Shown piece after piece: positions 24,511 through 35,749 of a DNA stretch of 64,000 nucleotides. Source of the stretch: Prinsepia uniflora. Its lineage: Eukaryota; Streptophyta; Magnoliopsida; Rosales; Rosaceae. Numbering within the stretch: position 1 is the stretch's first letter; the number at the start of each line of letters is the position of its first letter. The notes beneath the pieces were generated by a model. The model worked only from the letters and a program-made list of their open reading frames with translations. It did no database searches and had not been told where the DNA came from. The position numbers and the translations under genes were made by a program. The stretch spans positions 10,016,501 through 10,080,500 of the forward strand of contig CM064873.1 of NCBI GenBank assembly GCA_032719365.1, given 5' to 3'.

Positions 24511-25930
24511 ATATACCATCCATGTGCGGTTCACGACTTACCAAGTCGAGACACCATCTCTTTGCATTGGTCTGAATACTTGGATCTCGACTTGAGGGAA
24601 CCTGGGACCATCTCCCACTTAACTGCTAAAATAAAAACGTCATTATATTTGAATATCATGACGGAATAACTTCTGATTTGGGCTTCGCTGAAAAAAAAAT
24701 ATTTTAAGTCCTTGAAAAAAGGCATATAAAATAACAGCGTGGGATTTCTTATACGTCTGCCTCACAATCGCATTGATCAGAAGGAAAATTTTCGGGCTGA
24801 AAATGGAACCAAAATTATATTGTCCAGTAGCAATTTCTTTACTGGTGGCACGCCTACACCTGAGTTGAAAAGCCCATTTGCTTCCTAGTCCGCCAATCTG
24901 GGGCTTGATCGTGGCTTAAGACCCATCACGCTCAGCTCATCTAGCATTTTCATACGCATTGAAGCAAAAAGATCCCATGAACGGTCCGCCTCCCTCGCTC
25001 CGTAGAAAAAAAAAGATTTCGCGCGGAGGTTCAGTTGGGATTGCTTCGGGACGTTTCGGCTCCTAAAATGACTAAAAGATTTTGGGCATAAACAATCCTC
25101 TTAAAACTTTTTCCAAAGCTGGAAGTTAATTTAGAAATTGAAAATTCATGTTCAATTTTATTAAAAAGAAAAAACGGTAGCAAAAATCTCGATGGTGATC
25201 AGAGAATGACCAAAGCTGTCTTAAAATAAAAACTTGCCATGTTCATGATCGGTGCTCATCGAAGAAATTTAATTGAGAGCAAACCACCATCATCCTTCCT
25301 GGTCTGTCTCTCTAGAATAACATCTCTCTTCTAGACCGTGTGTACCGCTGCGAGGAAAACACCTTTAAATTTTGGGCTATATATAGAAAGTTACTAGATT
25401 TGTATATGAAATACAGTGCATCCTATTGTGTAATTTAAGATCAAAAAATTGAAAAAGAAATAGAAAAATAGTGTTTTTATAATTTTATTTATTCATGCAT
25501 TTCTTTGATTTCAATTGTAAAATTAAAATAAAAACAGTGTTAAAGAAAAATAAATTGAGAAGTGAATGAAAAAGAAAAATAAAATTTTCCTTTCGAAAAT
25601 TACTTTCATAAAATATTTAAAATTTAAATGTTAAAAAGTGGTGCATGAGTAAAAGTTTATAATCTATCCAAAAAAGATTATAAAAGGTTAATAATTGAGA
25701 GGGGAAAATAAAAGGGGTTTGGATTTTGATATAGGAAGTATAAATAAGAAGAAAAAATGTTGTTTTGGGTAAGAGACAGGGTCCTGAAAGAGTGGGAAAA
25801 TTTTGAATGAAATTCAATATTACCGAGTGAGAAAATTGGATTCTCCAAAAAAAGATAAAACTTTCTATAAATTAATTTTCTTTGATGTGGACTGGGCTTG
25901 CTCTCTTACTCGTCTTATATGCCGCTCTAG
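24511..25930. other. AT-rich intergenic region, no gene seen
   Basis: No coding frame, RNA gene or repeat-family match was recognised between the end of element B and the DUF1635 promoter. The segment 25440-25860 is strongly AT-rich with A runs. Confidence 0.6.
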
Positions 25931-25941
25931 TTGTTCTCCTC

Positions 25942-25948
25942 TATAAAT
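25942..25948 (+). promoter_or_regulatory. TATA box of the DUF1635 gene
   Basis: TATAAAT lies 115 bp before the start codon, with a CT-rich leader (TTTTCTTTTCTTTTC around 25990) between them, a common plant core-promoter layout. The start site is expected near 25970-25980. Confidence 0.6.
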
Positions 25949-26062
25949 GACTCACATTCCACCCTACTTTAACTCCTAATTCTCTGATTTTTCTTTTCTT
26001 TTCTTTTCTCTTCTAATTCATTCTTTCTCTTTTCAATTCTCAAGAGAGGGTGAAACTCAACT

Positions 26063-27976
26063 ATGGAGGACTTGGGTTCTTTGTGGACAACTTATCAGGA
26101 GGTGGGTTGCTTCTCATTTCTTCTTCTCAGTCACATTTCTCTTCATGTTTTTGCTTCTGGGTTCTTGTTTGTTCTGCAATTCAATCAAAGTTTGTTGTTT
26201 TTTTAGTTTAATTTTTTTATTTCCAGTTCATGAATTGTGGGTTTAATGATGGGTTCTAATGCAGTATCTCCAATTGAATCTAAGAATTTTACTTTTCTCT
26301 AGTTCATGAATTCGGTGTTTTTATGATGGGTTTTCTGCTGTAAATATCTCACATTCAATTCAAAATCTTTCTTTCATTGCTCCTTCAAGTCATATTTTCA
26401 CTTCTTTTATGTGAATTTAATTGTTCAGTGATGGATCTTCCATGCCGGACTAAATCTATCCCCTTAAATTTGTGATCTTTCATCTTCAAAATATTCACAA
26501 TACTTTGGAAGACTTCATTTTCCCCATTTTAAGTTTTCTTTCAATTCTAATTTATGATGATATCTTGTTTTTATTTTCATTTCAATACGCATTTTCACGT
26601 CTTTGGACTCATTAGAACTTAGAAGTCAAGGTTCTGGTGTGAATGCAAAATTTGTGTTTTAAAAAGTCCTCTTGGCCCCAATTAATAATTAATTTTCTTC
26701 CATAGAATTTATGGAGAAGTATGTAATTGTTCTGTTATTTAGGTTAGGAAGAGAATATGCAGACTCTTTCTGTAGCAATGTGGTGGTATTTTATTGACGG
26801 AAGCTTGTGATATTTCATGACATTAATGAGTTTATAGGGCCCATTGCAAATTTCTGTTGCACTAAGTTTCAAAGGAGGATGTTTCGTTGTGTACAAGGAT
26901 ACCTTTATTTATTTTTTTCAATTTGCTTTAATTTAAGAATCTTGCTTATTGATGTTCTGGTCTGTACTCTCTATGAATTGTTCTGATCGTGTTATGAATT
27001 TTTTATTTTCATGCAATTGAAAACTGATTTCTTGAACCTTTCTTTGCATTGACAGAACACTGATGATTTGAAGCAGAGGCTTCTGTACACAACCCTTGAG
27101 CTAGAATCAGTCAAATCTCTAGCAACCGACGAAATCCGAAAGAGTGAGGAAAATGTGAACAATCTACTCAATCTTCTTAAAGTTGCATACAAAGAAAGAG
27201 ATGATGCAAGAGACCAGCTTCACAAGCTCCTGAACAAGGTCTTGCCTTCAAGTCCAATTGAAGCACCCATCAATATGTTTACAAATGTTCAACCAGAGAG
27301 CCCACTTTTGTTTCCCACAAAAGCAAACTCAAGCATCACTGAATCCAACAGCCTCTCAGAAACCTACAACCCCCAATCCCATGGATCCTCCCCTGTTGAT
27401 TCCTTGTTTGATGCTGTTTCGTCGCCCGATTTTTCAAACATCAACATGGCTGACTCTGGCCACGTTGCCTTTGTAAAGCAGCAGCCTTTGATGCAAGAGT
27501 TTAACAATGGTAACATATCAACTGTTGCAAAAATTGATCCGGCTTCTTCAAAACTCGAGAATATGGTGGCTGGAAAGATATTGCCTCAAAAGGGGAAGCT
27601 TTTGCAGGCAGTGATGGATGCCGGTCCATTACTTCAGACACTTCTTGTGGCTGGGCCTCTTCCCCGTTGGCGAAACCCCCCTCCATTGCAGCCCTTCAAG
27701 ATCCCACCCGTTGCCATCAAGGGCTGTGAAGCCGCAAGCTATAATCAGAAACCAGTGGCGAATCAGCCTAATCTTAATTATGTAAGTCATAAGGCGGTGA
27801 ATTTGACATCATATCCTGAGATGACCCGTGGGTTTTCACAAACATGTTCAGCTTCAATGTTGAACTTCAACAATGGTGCTGCTTCGGGATCACGTCCGAA
27901 CAATGCAAGGCTGCTGGGTTCGAATTCGAATATTAATAACCAAATCCCAATTGGGAAGAGACAGAGACTTCAATGA
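26063..27976 (+). CDS. DUF1635 family protein (two exons)
   Basis: Plant-specific protein of unknown biochemical function, 319 aa. Exon 1 is 26063-26101 (MEDLGSLWTTYQE), with donor GTGGGT at 26102; exon 2 is 27056-27976 after the acceptor GACAG, phase 0. The short first exon encodes the family's N-terminal signature. Residues about 14-75 form a charged coiled coil (LKQRLLYTTLELESV, then NVNNLLNLLKVAYKERDDA), the core of DUF1635. The second conserved block GKLLQAVMDAGPLLQTLL lies at about residues 193-210, followed by AGPLPRWRNPPP and FKIPPVAI. The C-terminus ends KRQRLQ, a possible basic nuclear signal (inference). The reading frame is intact and the 0.95-kb intron is normal. The start is supported by the family signature and a TATA box upstream. 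Arabidopsis homologues are sometimes labelled TOX/HMG-box-like, which the sequence here does not show. Confidence 0.9.
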
Positions 27977-29539
27977 GATTATTTGTTGGTGAAGTCTTTG
28001 GCTTCTTCCTTTTGTGTAAAGTTTCGGAGTTTGAGAGGTTAAGGGTGTAAATGGGGGATACTTTTGTTTTTGGGGGTTGAACTCTAAATGACATAGCCAT
28101 TTAACTTCAGTTTGCCCTTCTGTTTTGCTACTTCATTCGTCCAGGGGAAAAAACAAGGAGGAAACACCTACATAATTATGAAAAAATTCACTCAACGATT
28201 TTTTTTTTTTTTTAAATTGCAGGTCCCGATGGTTACGTTAGTGTTTCATTTGTTTATATGTTCTAAAACACCTTCAAATGTGCAGAGAATATCAGATTAA
28301 TCACTCTGTTTTTTACGAGGAAAGTATTTTTCTATATGTTACAATTGCGATTATTGTATTTTTAATAACCATTTAAGAATTATTATGCAAAAAATATTAA
28401 TTCAATTTTTAATTTTTAATTTTTCATATTTTATAAATCAATAGGTGATATATATATATATATATATATATTTTCATCCTACCTGTGTACCTCTTCATAT
28501 CACCATTTCAATTTATTTGTTCATATATCATAATTGGAACTGTTCATTCTTTAAGTAGTGAGTTTTTGTTATGAGAATCTTAATTAGTACCAAAATCGTT
28601 GATTTAGTTGATACATATTATAGTCTAAACGATCTCCAATGTTATTTACGAAGATAATCTTGAAATAATGATTTAAAGAATGAACGATTTCGATTATATT
28701 GTATGTACAAAAATAATTCGATAAATTGAAAAAGTGATAAAAATATACTATCAGAGTATGATGTAAGTATTGTTCTTTTAAAAATAAACGATTTTATAGC
28801 ATGTGTATAGAATTTTTTTGTTAAATAAAAGGTAAGTATTATTCTTTCTAAAATTTCATTTTTAAAATTTCTTACTTGGGAGCAACTAATTTAAAAATCT
28901 GAATCTAAAATTTAGTGTTCTGCATTTAAATCATAATACAAAATTGGTGTGGGATTTGAGTGAGTTTATCATATTATGACTTAGATTTGCTAAATAAACT
29001 AAACAATAGTTTGTTATTTGGAATTTCAGTATTGTTATTTGGGACCTTTGTTACCTACTAATTCGTCGGAAGATTATTTCATATTCAGATTTTTCAATCG
29101 TTTACATAATAAGAATTAAAATTTGTAAGCTACAATCATAAAATTCATGAATTAAATTGTGGCATTTTCCTTACGTGACTTATAAGTAATAACTTCCTAT
29201 ATTCCAAGTAACGTCATAAGTAATAAGTTTTCGGTCGTCATCTAACAAAATCTAAATAAGAACCTTGATATCATCTACTTCAGAAAAAAAACATATTGTA
29301 TAGGTAGTATAGCTCATAGAATTAGGCATCCTCGATTTCCTCGCAAGGCATCAACCTTGCAACTCCCCACATATGTTTTTAAGTCATATTTCTTTGATCT
29401 AATCGTTCTTAACATCCCAAAACTTCGCTCGTTCTCATTGATTCCCTTTGATTAAACACATTTTGTTTGCTAATGACCCCTATTTATTCATTAATGCAGC
29501 CTTTTACAAAGCCTTTTTCGTCGATTTCCATCCCAAAAC
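27977..29539. other. 3' UTR and AT-rich intergenic spacer
   Basis: Between the DUF1635 and RING-H2 genes. It holds a T run at 28200-28213 and a (TA)n microsatellite at 28449-28470, and is otherwise AT-rich. The proximal 3' UTR and poly(A) site of the upstream gene and the promoter of the downstream gene must lie here, but no single element is clear. Confidence 0.55.
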
Positions 29540-30073
29540 ATGACTCCGAATCCAAGCACAACTTCACATCCTCCTGCATGGGGTAAGCCTTGGATCATAT
29601 CTTCTTCTGTTGCTGTCTTTTGCACCTTAATCCTCATCATCACTAACTACAAGTTACTCCGACGGCTTTGCCTGAGGCTTTTCAGCGCAAGCCCGTCAAG
29701 AAACGCGAATCAAAGGAGGCGAATTCTAAACCAAGTCAACCAAGATGCTCTCTCCTTGCAGTTTCAGAGCCATGGACTAAACTTCTATGTCATTCGGTCT
29801 CTTCCCGTGACTCAGTTCAAGAAAGATGAAGCAGAAGCTGCAGAAGACAACCCTAGCAGCAACATTGGCTGTGCAATCTGTTTGGGAGAATTCGAGGACG
29901 GTGACTGGCTAAAACACCTACCGAAGTGCAGCCATGCGTTTCACATTTCGTGCATTGAGACTTGGTTTGAGTGCCACTCAAACTGCCCCTTATGCAGATC
30001 ACAAGTATATGGTTTCATGCATGCATTTCCTGTACCTACGGAACCGACATTAGAGATAATTGAGTGTAGATGA
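29540..30073 (+). CDS. ATL-type RING-H2 finger protein (probable E3 ubiquitin ligase)
   Basis: Intronless, 177 aa, typical of the plant ATL family of membrane-bound E3 ubiquitin ligases. One transmembrane helix is predicted at about residues 17-39 (WIISSSVAVFCTLILIITNY), followed by a basic stretch. The GLD-like box is at 79-90 (GLNFYVIRSLPV). The RING-H2 domain spans 111-152 with all eight zinc ligands: C111, C114, C130, H132, H135, C138, C149, C152, plus the E2-contact tryptophan W142 and proline P150. It would transfer ubiquitin from an E2 to an unknown substrate at an endomembrane or the plasma membrane. No frameshift is seen. It converges with RPL23A, the stop codons being 424 bp apart. 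The short C-terminal tail gives no clue to the subgroup. Confidence 0.92.
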   Translation: MTPNPSTTSHPPAWGKPWIISSSVAVFCTLILIITNYKLLRRLCLRLFSASPSRNANQRRRILNQVNQDALSLQFQSHGLNFYVIRSLPVTQFKKDEAEAAEDNPSSNIGCAICLGEFEDGDWLKHLPKCSHAFHISCIETWFECHSNCPLCRSQVYGFMHAFPVPTEPTLEIIECR

Positions 30074-30497
30074 CATCCGAGAAAGAGCAACGCACTACCA
30101 AATGCTAGGAATCGCAATTATGGAGAGCTCACAACTTGAACGCGAAGCAAGATATGCACAATGATTTGATCCCTTAATCCTAAGGATTAGAAAAGCCAAA
30201 GCATTTATTAAACAAATCATCTTAATTTTTCAGGATTTTTAATAAATGTTATGACTATCAATGTAAGGATGCTAGAGTAACTCATTATGGTAAATGGCAT
30301 AACCATAGCTCATATATGAAACGAATGACCATTCAAATAATGGTTCAAAATATACTAAAATCGCAAAGCCTACAAGGTCAGAACTGCAGTTACAGCCACA
30401 AAAGACAAACAAGTTTTCAGTACCAAAAGTTGTTGCAACTTCTAAACCAAATCCGGGTCACCTCGGAATCACAGAACTCTCTTCCTCTTACGCTAGC

Positions 30498-32804
30498 TTA
30501 GATAATACCGATTTTGTTTGCCACATCCAAAGCATCGTAGTCTGGTGTCAGCCTAACATACGCCTTCTTAGTACCATCAGGCCTGGATAATGAAATTACA
30601 TTCAGATTATCAGATCGGACAGGGAAGGCAAACAGAAACAAGTATGCACCAACAAGAAAGTAATATAATTGAACAGCTGATAAATAAGAGTACAAACAAT
30701 AATTATGTCAAAGGATAAAATACAAAAGTTCCCCATAACTTAAAAGGGACCTAGACAATTTTACTATGTATTACAATTTGTAGCTCAGCACTCGTACCAC
30801 TATAACAATTGTACCTATGTAAGCAAGAACAACCGCATCAAGGCACTCAGATTACATCATGGACCGCAGAACTAAAAATCAAACTGATCACAAGTACCCT
30901 GTAATAATTATCTCAAGCCATAGAAACCCCTTAAATCATAAGCTGGTTCAACACAGGACAGCCCATGCGTCAAATATTTTGCATCAAATATACATAGTGG
31001 CTGAAAGTAAAAGAGCAAAACAGGATAATCCCTGAAAGATGCATGTAAGGAAAATACTATTAAACACATTGGGCCTACCCACATTCAAACATACATGGTG
31101 GCTGAAAGTAAAAGAGCAAAACAGGATAATCCTTGAAAGAGGTATGTTAAGGAAAATACTATTAAACACATTGGGCCTACCCACATTCATAAGTAAACAC
31201 ATTCAGACAAAAACCTTTTTGTGGTTCACTTTTTAAGTAAAACGGTAATGATGTACCTATATCCAGGTCAACAATCAAAAGTAACTTAGAAAATTGATTC
31301 ATTGCACAATTCTTCAGGCATTACACTAAATGTGAAATTGCAATTCACTAACCTGATCAAGGTGTTAACTTTCTTGGTCTGAATGTCATACATCTTCTTG
31401 ACAGCATCCTTAATCTTCTTCTTGTTAGCACGAATGTTAACAATAAAAACTAAAGTGTTGTTGTCTTCGATCTTCTTCATTGCAGATTCAGTAGTAAGAG
31501 GGTACTTCAGGATTTGATAATGATCAAGCTTGTTCCTTGGCGGAGCACTGATACGAGGATACTTAGGGTTCCTCTCCTTTTTCAAAGTCCTAGGACGATG
31601 AAATGTAACTGATGTTCTTATCTTCCTAGCTTTCTTCTTAATGGGACCCGATTTCAAAGCCTTTGCAGCCTTCGCAGCTTGTGACTTTGGATCAGCCTTT
31701 TTTGAAACATCAGCTGCAAAACATAACTACTGGTCAGACACAAAATTTTAAAAATGAAAACTAGCTTTCAGAAGCTGCTCATTGAAGAGGGTAATTCTAA
31801 TGATTGTAGATGGAAATTAATGAAGAGCCAAAATAATTAAATTTTCTTAACATATAGCTACTGGTTATACACACTAGCTTATCTACAGCTCATTAACATT
31901 GGTCAATATCTCTTGATAAGAGCCATCTAAACAAGCAGTGCATGTATAAGAGAGCGCAATAACAACTGGAACAGGGAAACCGTGAAAATCAGCTGTATAG
32001 TGACCATACACGTGCTAAATTGCAGTTTATTGTTAAAAACAAACATGAAAAATAACTAAAACCCCAAATGAACTAGACCTCTAGAATAGTGGCTAGTGGG
32101 GTAAACTGGTGCTGACACTGTACAAGATGCTCCTGTATCAACAAGCTAATGCAGATCTAGTTACACAACAGAGAGGAAATAAGAAATTTCCCAAAACTTA
32201 TTTCTTCCAATTCTTCCAAAATTAAGGTATATTACACTATAGATGGTCTATAACTATAAATAATAAACGAAACCTACGATGTTAAATTCTCTTGATATGT
32301 GGTTAGATTATAAATGGAAAACGAAACAAGAACTCGCAAATTTGTTCTTTCAATTATGATTACAAAGAATTCTCTTGTTCAGGTCATTCATTTCCTCAAG
32401 TTTCATAGCAAATATTGATTAAGGAACAAATGGAAACCAATATTATCATTAAGACTAACATGAATCAGCAGTAAAATAAAGTTATTCCAATAAAGATACT
32501 CACGTAATGGTGAAAAGGTTAGGAAAAAAATTAGGACTTTACTAATGATAAATACAGTATTGGTTGCCGTAGCATCATGAGAAAAGAGGCACCACCTCAA
32601 ACAATTATTTGACTAAAACCATTTTATTTTTCACATACTAATAATCTAGCGAGTATTTGCTACAATTACTAGCTTTCCTCAATTTTTTCCGCAACCATAC
32701 AGTTACTTACGGAATGTAATGCGTGATAGTATAAAAACAAAGAACAGACTCAAAATTGATGGCAAGAGGAAAAATTAAGAAGCAGTACCTTTAGGTGGAG
32801 CCAT
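30498..32804 (-). CDS. RPL23A: 60S ribosomal protein L23A (uL23), three exons
   Basis: Cytosolic large-subunit protein that binds 25S rRNA near the polypeptide exit tunnel. Coding exons on the minus strand are 32804-32789 (MAPPK plus one base), 31713-31353 and 30582-30498, all with GT-AG junctions. Joined they give 153 aa, the usual plant length. The N-terminus is rich in lysine and alanine (eukaryote-specific extension, about residues 1-35), followed by the conserved KIRTSVTFHRPRTLKKERNP, QILKYPLTTESAMKKIEDNN and KKMYDIQTKKVNTLIRPDG. It ends VANKIGII. A few residues, such as the PPRNK in place of the common PGRNK, look like lineage changes and not damage. Intron 2 contains a 101-bp tandem duplication. 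The gene converges with the RING-H2 gene. Confidence 0.96.
30991..31192 (+). repeat. 101-bp tandem duplication in RPL23A intron 2
   Basis: Two copies, starting TACATAGTGGCTGAAAG at 30991 and TACATGGTGGCTGAAAG at 31092, each continuing through AAACACATTGGGCCTACCC. A handful of differences separate them. It is purely intronic. Confidence 0.9.
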
Positions 32805-32987
32805 TGGATCCCGACGAAGAAGCTCTGCTTATAAGCCCAAATGAGCACTTTCAAACCCTAAGAGAGAAAAATATCCCACGTTAAGTTCAATATTGGCAGT
32901 GTCCCAAAAATTAAACGGAGAGGCAGAGGGAGACGCAAAAGGGAGAGATAGAGGGAGATACCAGCCGGCGCGAAGCTGAAAAACCAG

Positions 32988-33087
32988 TAGGGTTTACTAG
33001 TTTAGGATGAAGAATGAAGGAGGAGCTATATAGAGTCGTGTAAATTACATAAATGTCCATTTGTTATTGCACTCACCCCTTTGGGCT
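32988..33087 (-). promoter_or_regulatory. RPL23A promoter: telo-box, TATA, site II
   Basis: Reading on the minus strand, a TGGGCT-type site II motif lies at 33082-33087 (on plus), a TATATAG box at about 33026-33033, and a telo-box AAACCCTA at 32988-32995 next to the expected start site. A second AAACCCTAA lies in the leader near 32862. Telo-box plus site II is the standard pairing in plant ribosomal-protein promoters. The leader could contain a small intron (GTATCT to CTTAG), which is uncertain. Confidence 0.65.
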
Positions 33088-33094
33088 TTCTCAT

Positions 33095-35479
33095 AATATG
33101 GACCGAGCCTGACTTTCTAGGCCTAAGTTCCGCAATGACACCACTTGAGTGTTTTTTTTTTGTTTTTTTTTACAATAATACTAAAAAGAAAAATTATTAA
33201 TTAACATAAAATATTAATTTTACTTTTTACGAACCGAACAAATATTAAAAAGAGCTTCCTATGATAAATCATTACTTTATGACCACTTTTTCTTTCATAA
33301 CCACATATTACCCTGATTACATTTTAGTTGGTTGGTTTTGATTTCTATCTCATTATAAATATCTAATTATTTTTATGACTTATTTGAAAATTATTTAATT
33401 TTGAGAAGTTAATTATATTTATTAAGTTTCAATCTATTTTTTAGAATAATCGAGTTTGAGTATTCACATTGTATTATGAAGAGAAATGTTATTTAAACTA
33501 TTACAAGCACTGTGTTCCACTTAATTTTCTCTCTACCTACAAATCAGCCTTCTCATATTTGATTTTTGTAAATAACATTATGTACAAAACTATGTTAAAA
33601 GTAATAAAAAAAATTACTGATTGAAATGATTATTAATAGTTGGGAATAAACAATATTATAAAAGCAATGATCTCTCTTTGGTTAAAAAAAAACGGTTTAT
33701 TAGGCTAAATGCACTAGAAATACACCAGTCAATCTCAAAATGTATTATAAACTTCTATTTGTCTTTGTTTGCACCAGGAATAGATATACCGTAAAAAATA
33801 TTATATCATTCGTTAGTCAATGTTAGTAACATTATTTATGATAGTTATGTGGTAGGGCATTTTGGTTATTTAGTTGATAACTGCATTTTCCTTCTCTATC
33901 TTCTACGTGCATCTTCTTCCTTAAAAAAAAAAAATTAACCCAATAATTCATCTATCTTCCCTAAAAACATACATACACCCATCACCACAACATCTATCTT
34001 TGCTGGAGATCTTCATCTTCTTCATAACCCTCTTATAGAGCTCCTCCAAGTAGTAGGGTAACGAATTCTCAACCGCATTAGCCTTTCTCGCATACCTAGG
34101 CCAGCCACTACTTGTTTCGGCATAGTCGAGTCCACTACCATTGGGCATCCTAACGAACCCATCCATATACCTCCATGCAACGCCAGCTCCAAGACCACCA
34201 CCAGCGTCCAATCCAAAAATATTGGCATACATGTCCTAAGCGTCTATTGTTTGCTATAAATGCAGCTGGGTTCTAATTTTACTATGCTATTTCTTGAGGA
34301 ATAAATGAGGGACTTCATGGTTGATTGTTGTCAAAAGGGCTTTCAGCTCGCCCATTAAAGACGATGAAGATCAAAAGATTTTTTCTTGAAACTCCAAAAT
34401 CTTTCGTTTTTTAATCTTTCAATTTTTATATCTTTTTGGGTTCACATGGCAGTTGAAAAAGTTGGAAACTTAATTTTGTTTTTTGGGTTTAATTTTTCCA
34501 GGAAATAGAGAAGAGAAGATGAACTTTCAAAAAACCCACTCATTTAAATAAGCAAGAAACAAGCACAAGGAAAGCGCAAGCACAATTGCCAAAGGATGCA
34601 TCCGAGTATGTATTAGCAGCTACGGCAGAGTAAAAGCATGTGCTTGCTGTGGCGGTGGCCACGGCGGAGGCTGCACCCAACTTCAGAAGATCAAGCACAT
34701 GCCAATATCACCAGCACCAACAAAGGCCAAGCTCACCACAACAAATACCAACATCCAATCTCCCCTAATCCAACTCAGCTAATCATCTCCCTCCTTAGAC
34801 CTCAACCCACCACTCTTGCCCACCGCCCAATATTTTCTGCAAATATAGTGCCCTATATTGGCAGATTGCATCTTCTCTGAGAAGTAAAAACCCCAAAATT
34901 ATCAAGAAAAAGAAAAATAAAAAAGTTTTGAGAAAATCATACCCAGGTCGAATAGTAGAAGTAGTAAGATACAATACACATTCAATAATTTCCTTCTTCT
35001 CTAGGTCAATATCAAACCCAGTAAACCCAGCTCATATATTTTGGATACTGAGACTTATCATCATCACTATCATCTTCATAACCATTATCATACTTTTTCC
35101 ATTAAAGCTTTCACGCTACCTCCAATGCTCACGAGAAATCTGTAGATTCCTCTCACGGAAAAAAAATTTCTTCCTAAAAAACTCGACCTTTTACTCTGCT
35201 ATAAAACCCACAACATAAATCCTTCGTCTTTCACTCAACCCAGTTGACCTTCAATGGCAGACGTCTAGAGGGTGAACAGATATGGGTACATTTGGTTGGT
35301 TTTTATCTATTTGCTTCAATGGAATCCGATTACATTCACCATTATGGACTCTCTTGATTTATTGGCTCTGCAATCCCTTCAGAAATCATTAGATGATTTG
35401 CCTAGCTCCAAATTCTTCGCATTCTGGGATTTAATGTCACGATCCGACCTTCTCCAACAGGATATTGTCCACTTTGGAC
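33095..35479. other. Intergenic region with one unrecognised open frame
   Basis: AT-rich at 33130-33900. A minus-strand frame at 34232-33948 (94 aa, beginning MYANIFGLDAGGGLGAGVAW) has a more protein-like composition than its surroundings but matches no family I know; it may be a gene fragment or chance. Nothing else is supported. Confidence 0.4.
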
Positions 35480-35572
35480 CCAGCCTTCACAGTTTTATTC
35501 TCGAGAGCTCATGTGCAACTTTCTAGTAAGTCACCCATCTTGAGATTGCACCAGCCCCTACTCGCTTAAGGA
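35480..35572 (-). repeat. Fragment of Cassandra-like LTR with 5S rRNA-derived segment
   Basis: About 90 bp match, with divergence, the reverse Cassandra-like LTR at 57290-57380: CTCACAGTTTTATTCTCGAG, then TCACCCATCTTGAGATTGCACC and CTCGCTTAAG. On the minus strand this reads as the GATGGGTGA and AAGCGAG parts of a 5S gene control region. It lies just past the last RIBA exon. Confidence 0.65.
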
Positions 35573-35749
35573 ATTTAATAATATTTTAGTGTCGTTAAAA
35601 ATGCTCTCAGTTAAATGGCGCAACGTTAACACTCATTTTTGGTTCATAACGGAACAAATTGTGATTCTTAGTAAATTTTGAGACACGTTGACTTGGTTAT
35701 GATACATCTCCAATAAAAAACTTTCCTTTATCTATAGATGTGTATGTAG

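Noticed and set aside
24840..25020. Possible tRNA or small RNA gene in the GC-richer part of the spacer
   Set aside because: I found no T-loop or A/B box arrangement and no cloverleaf.
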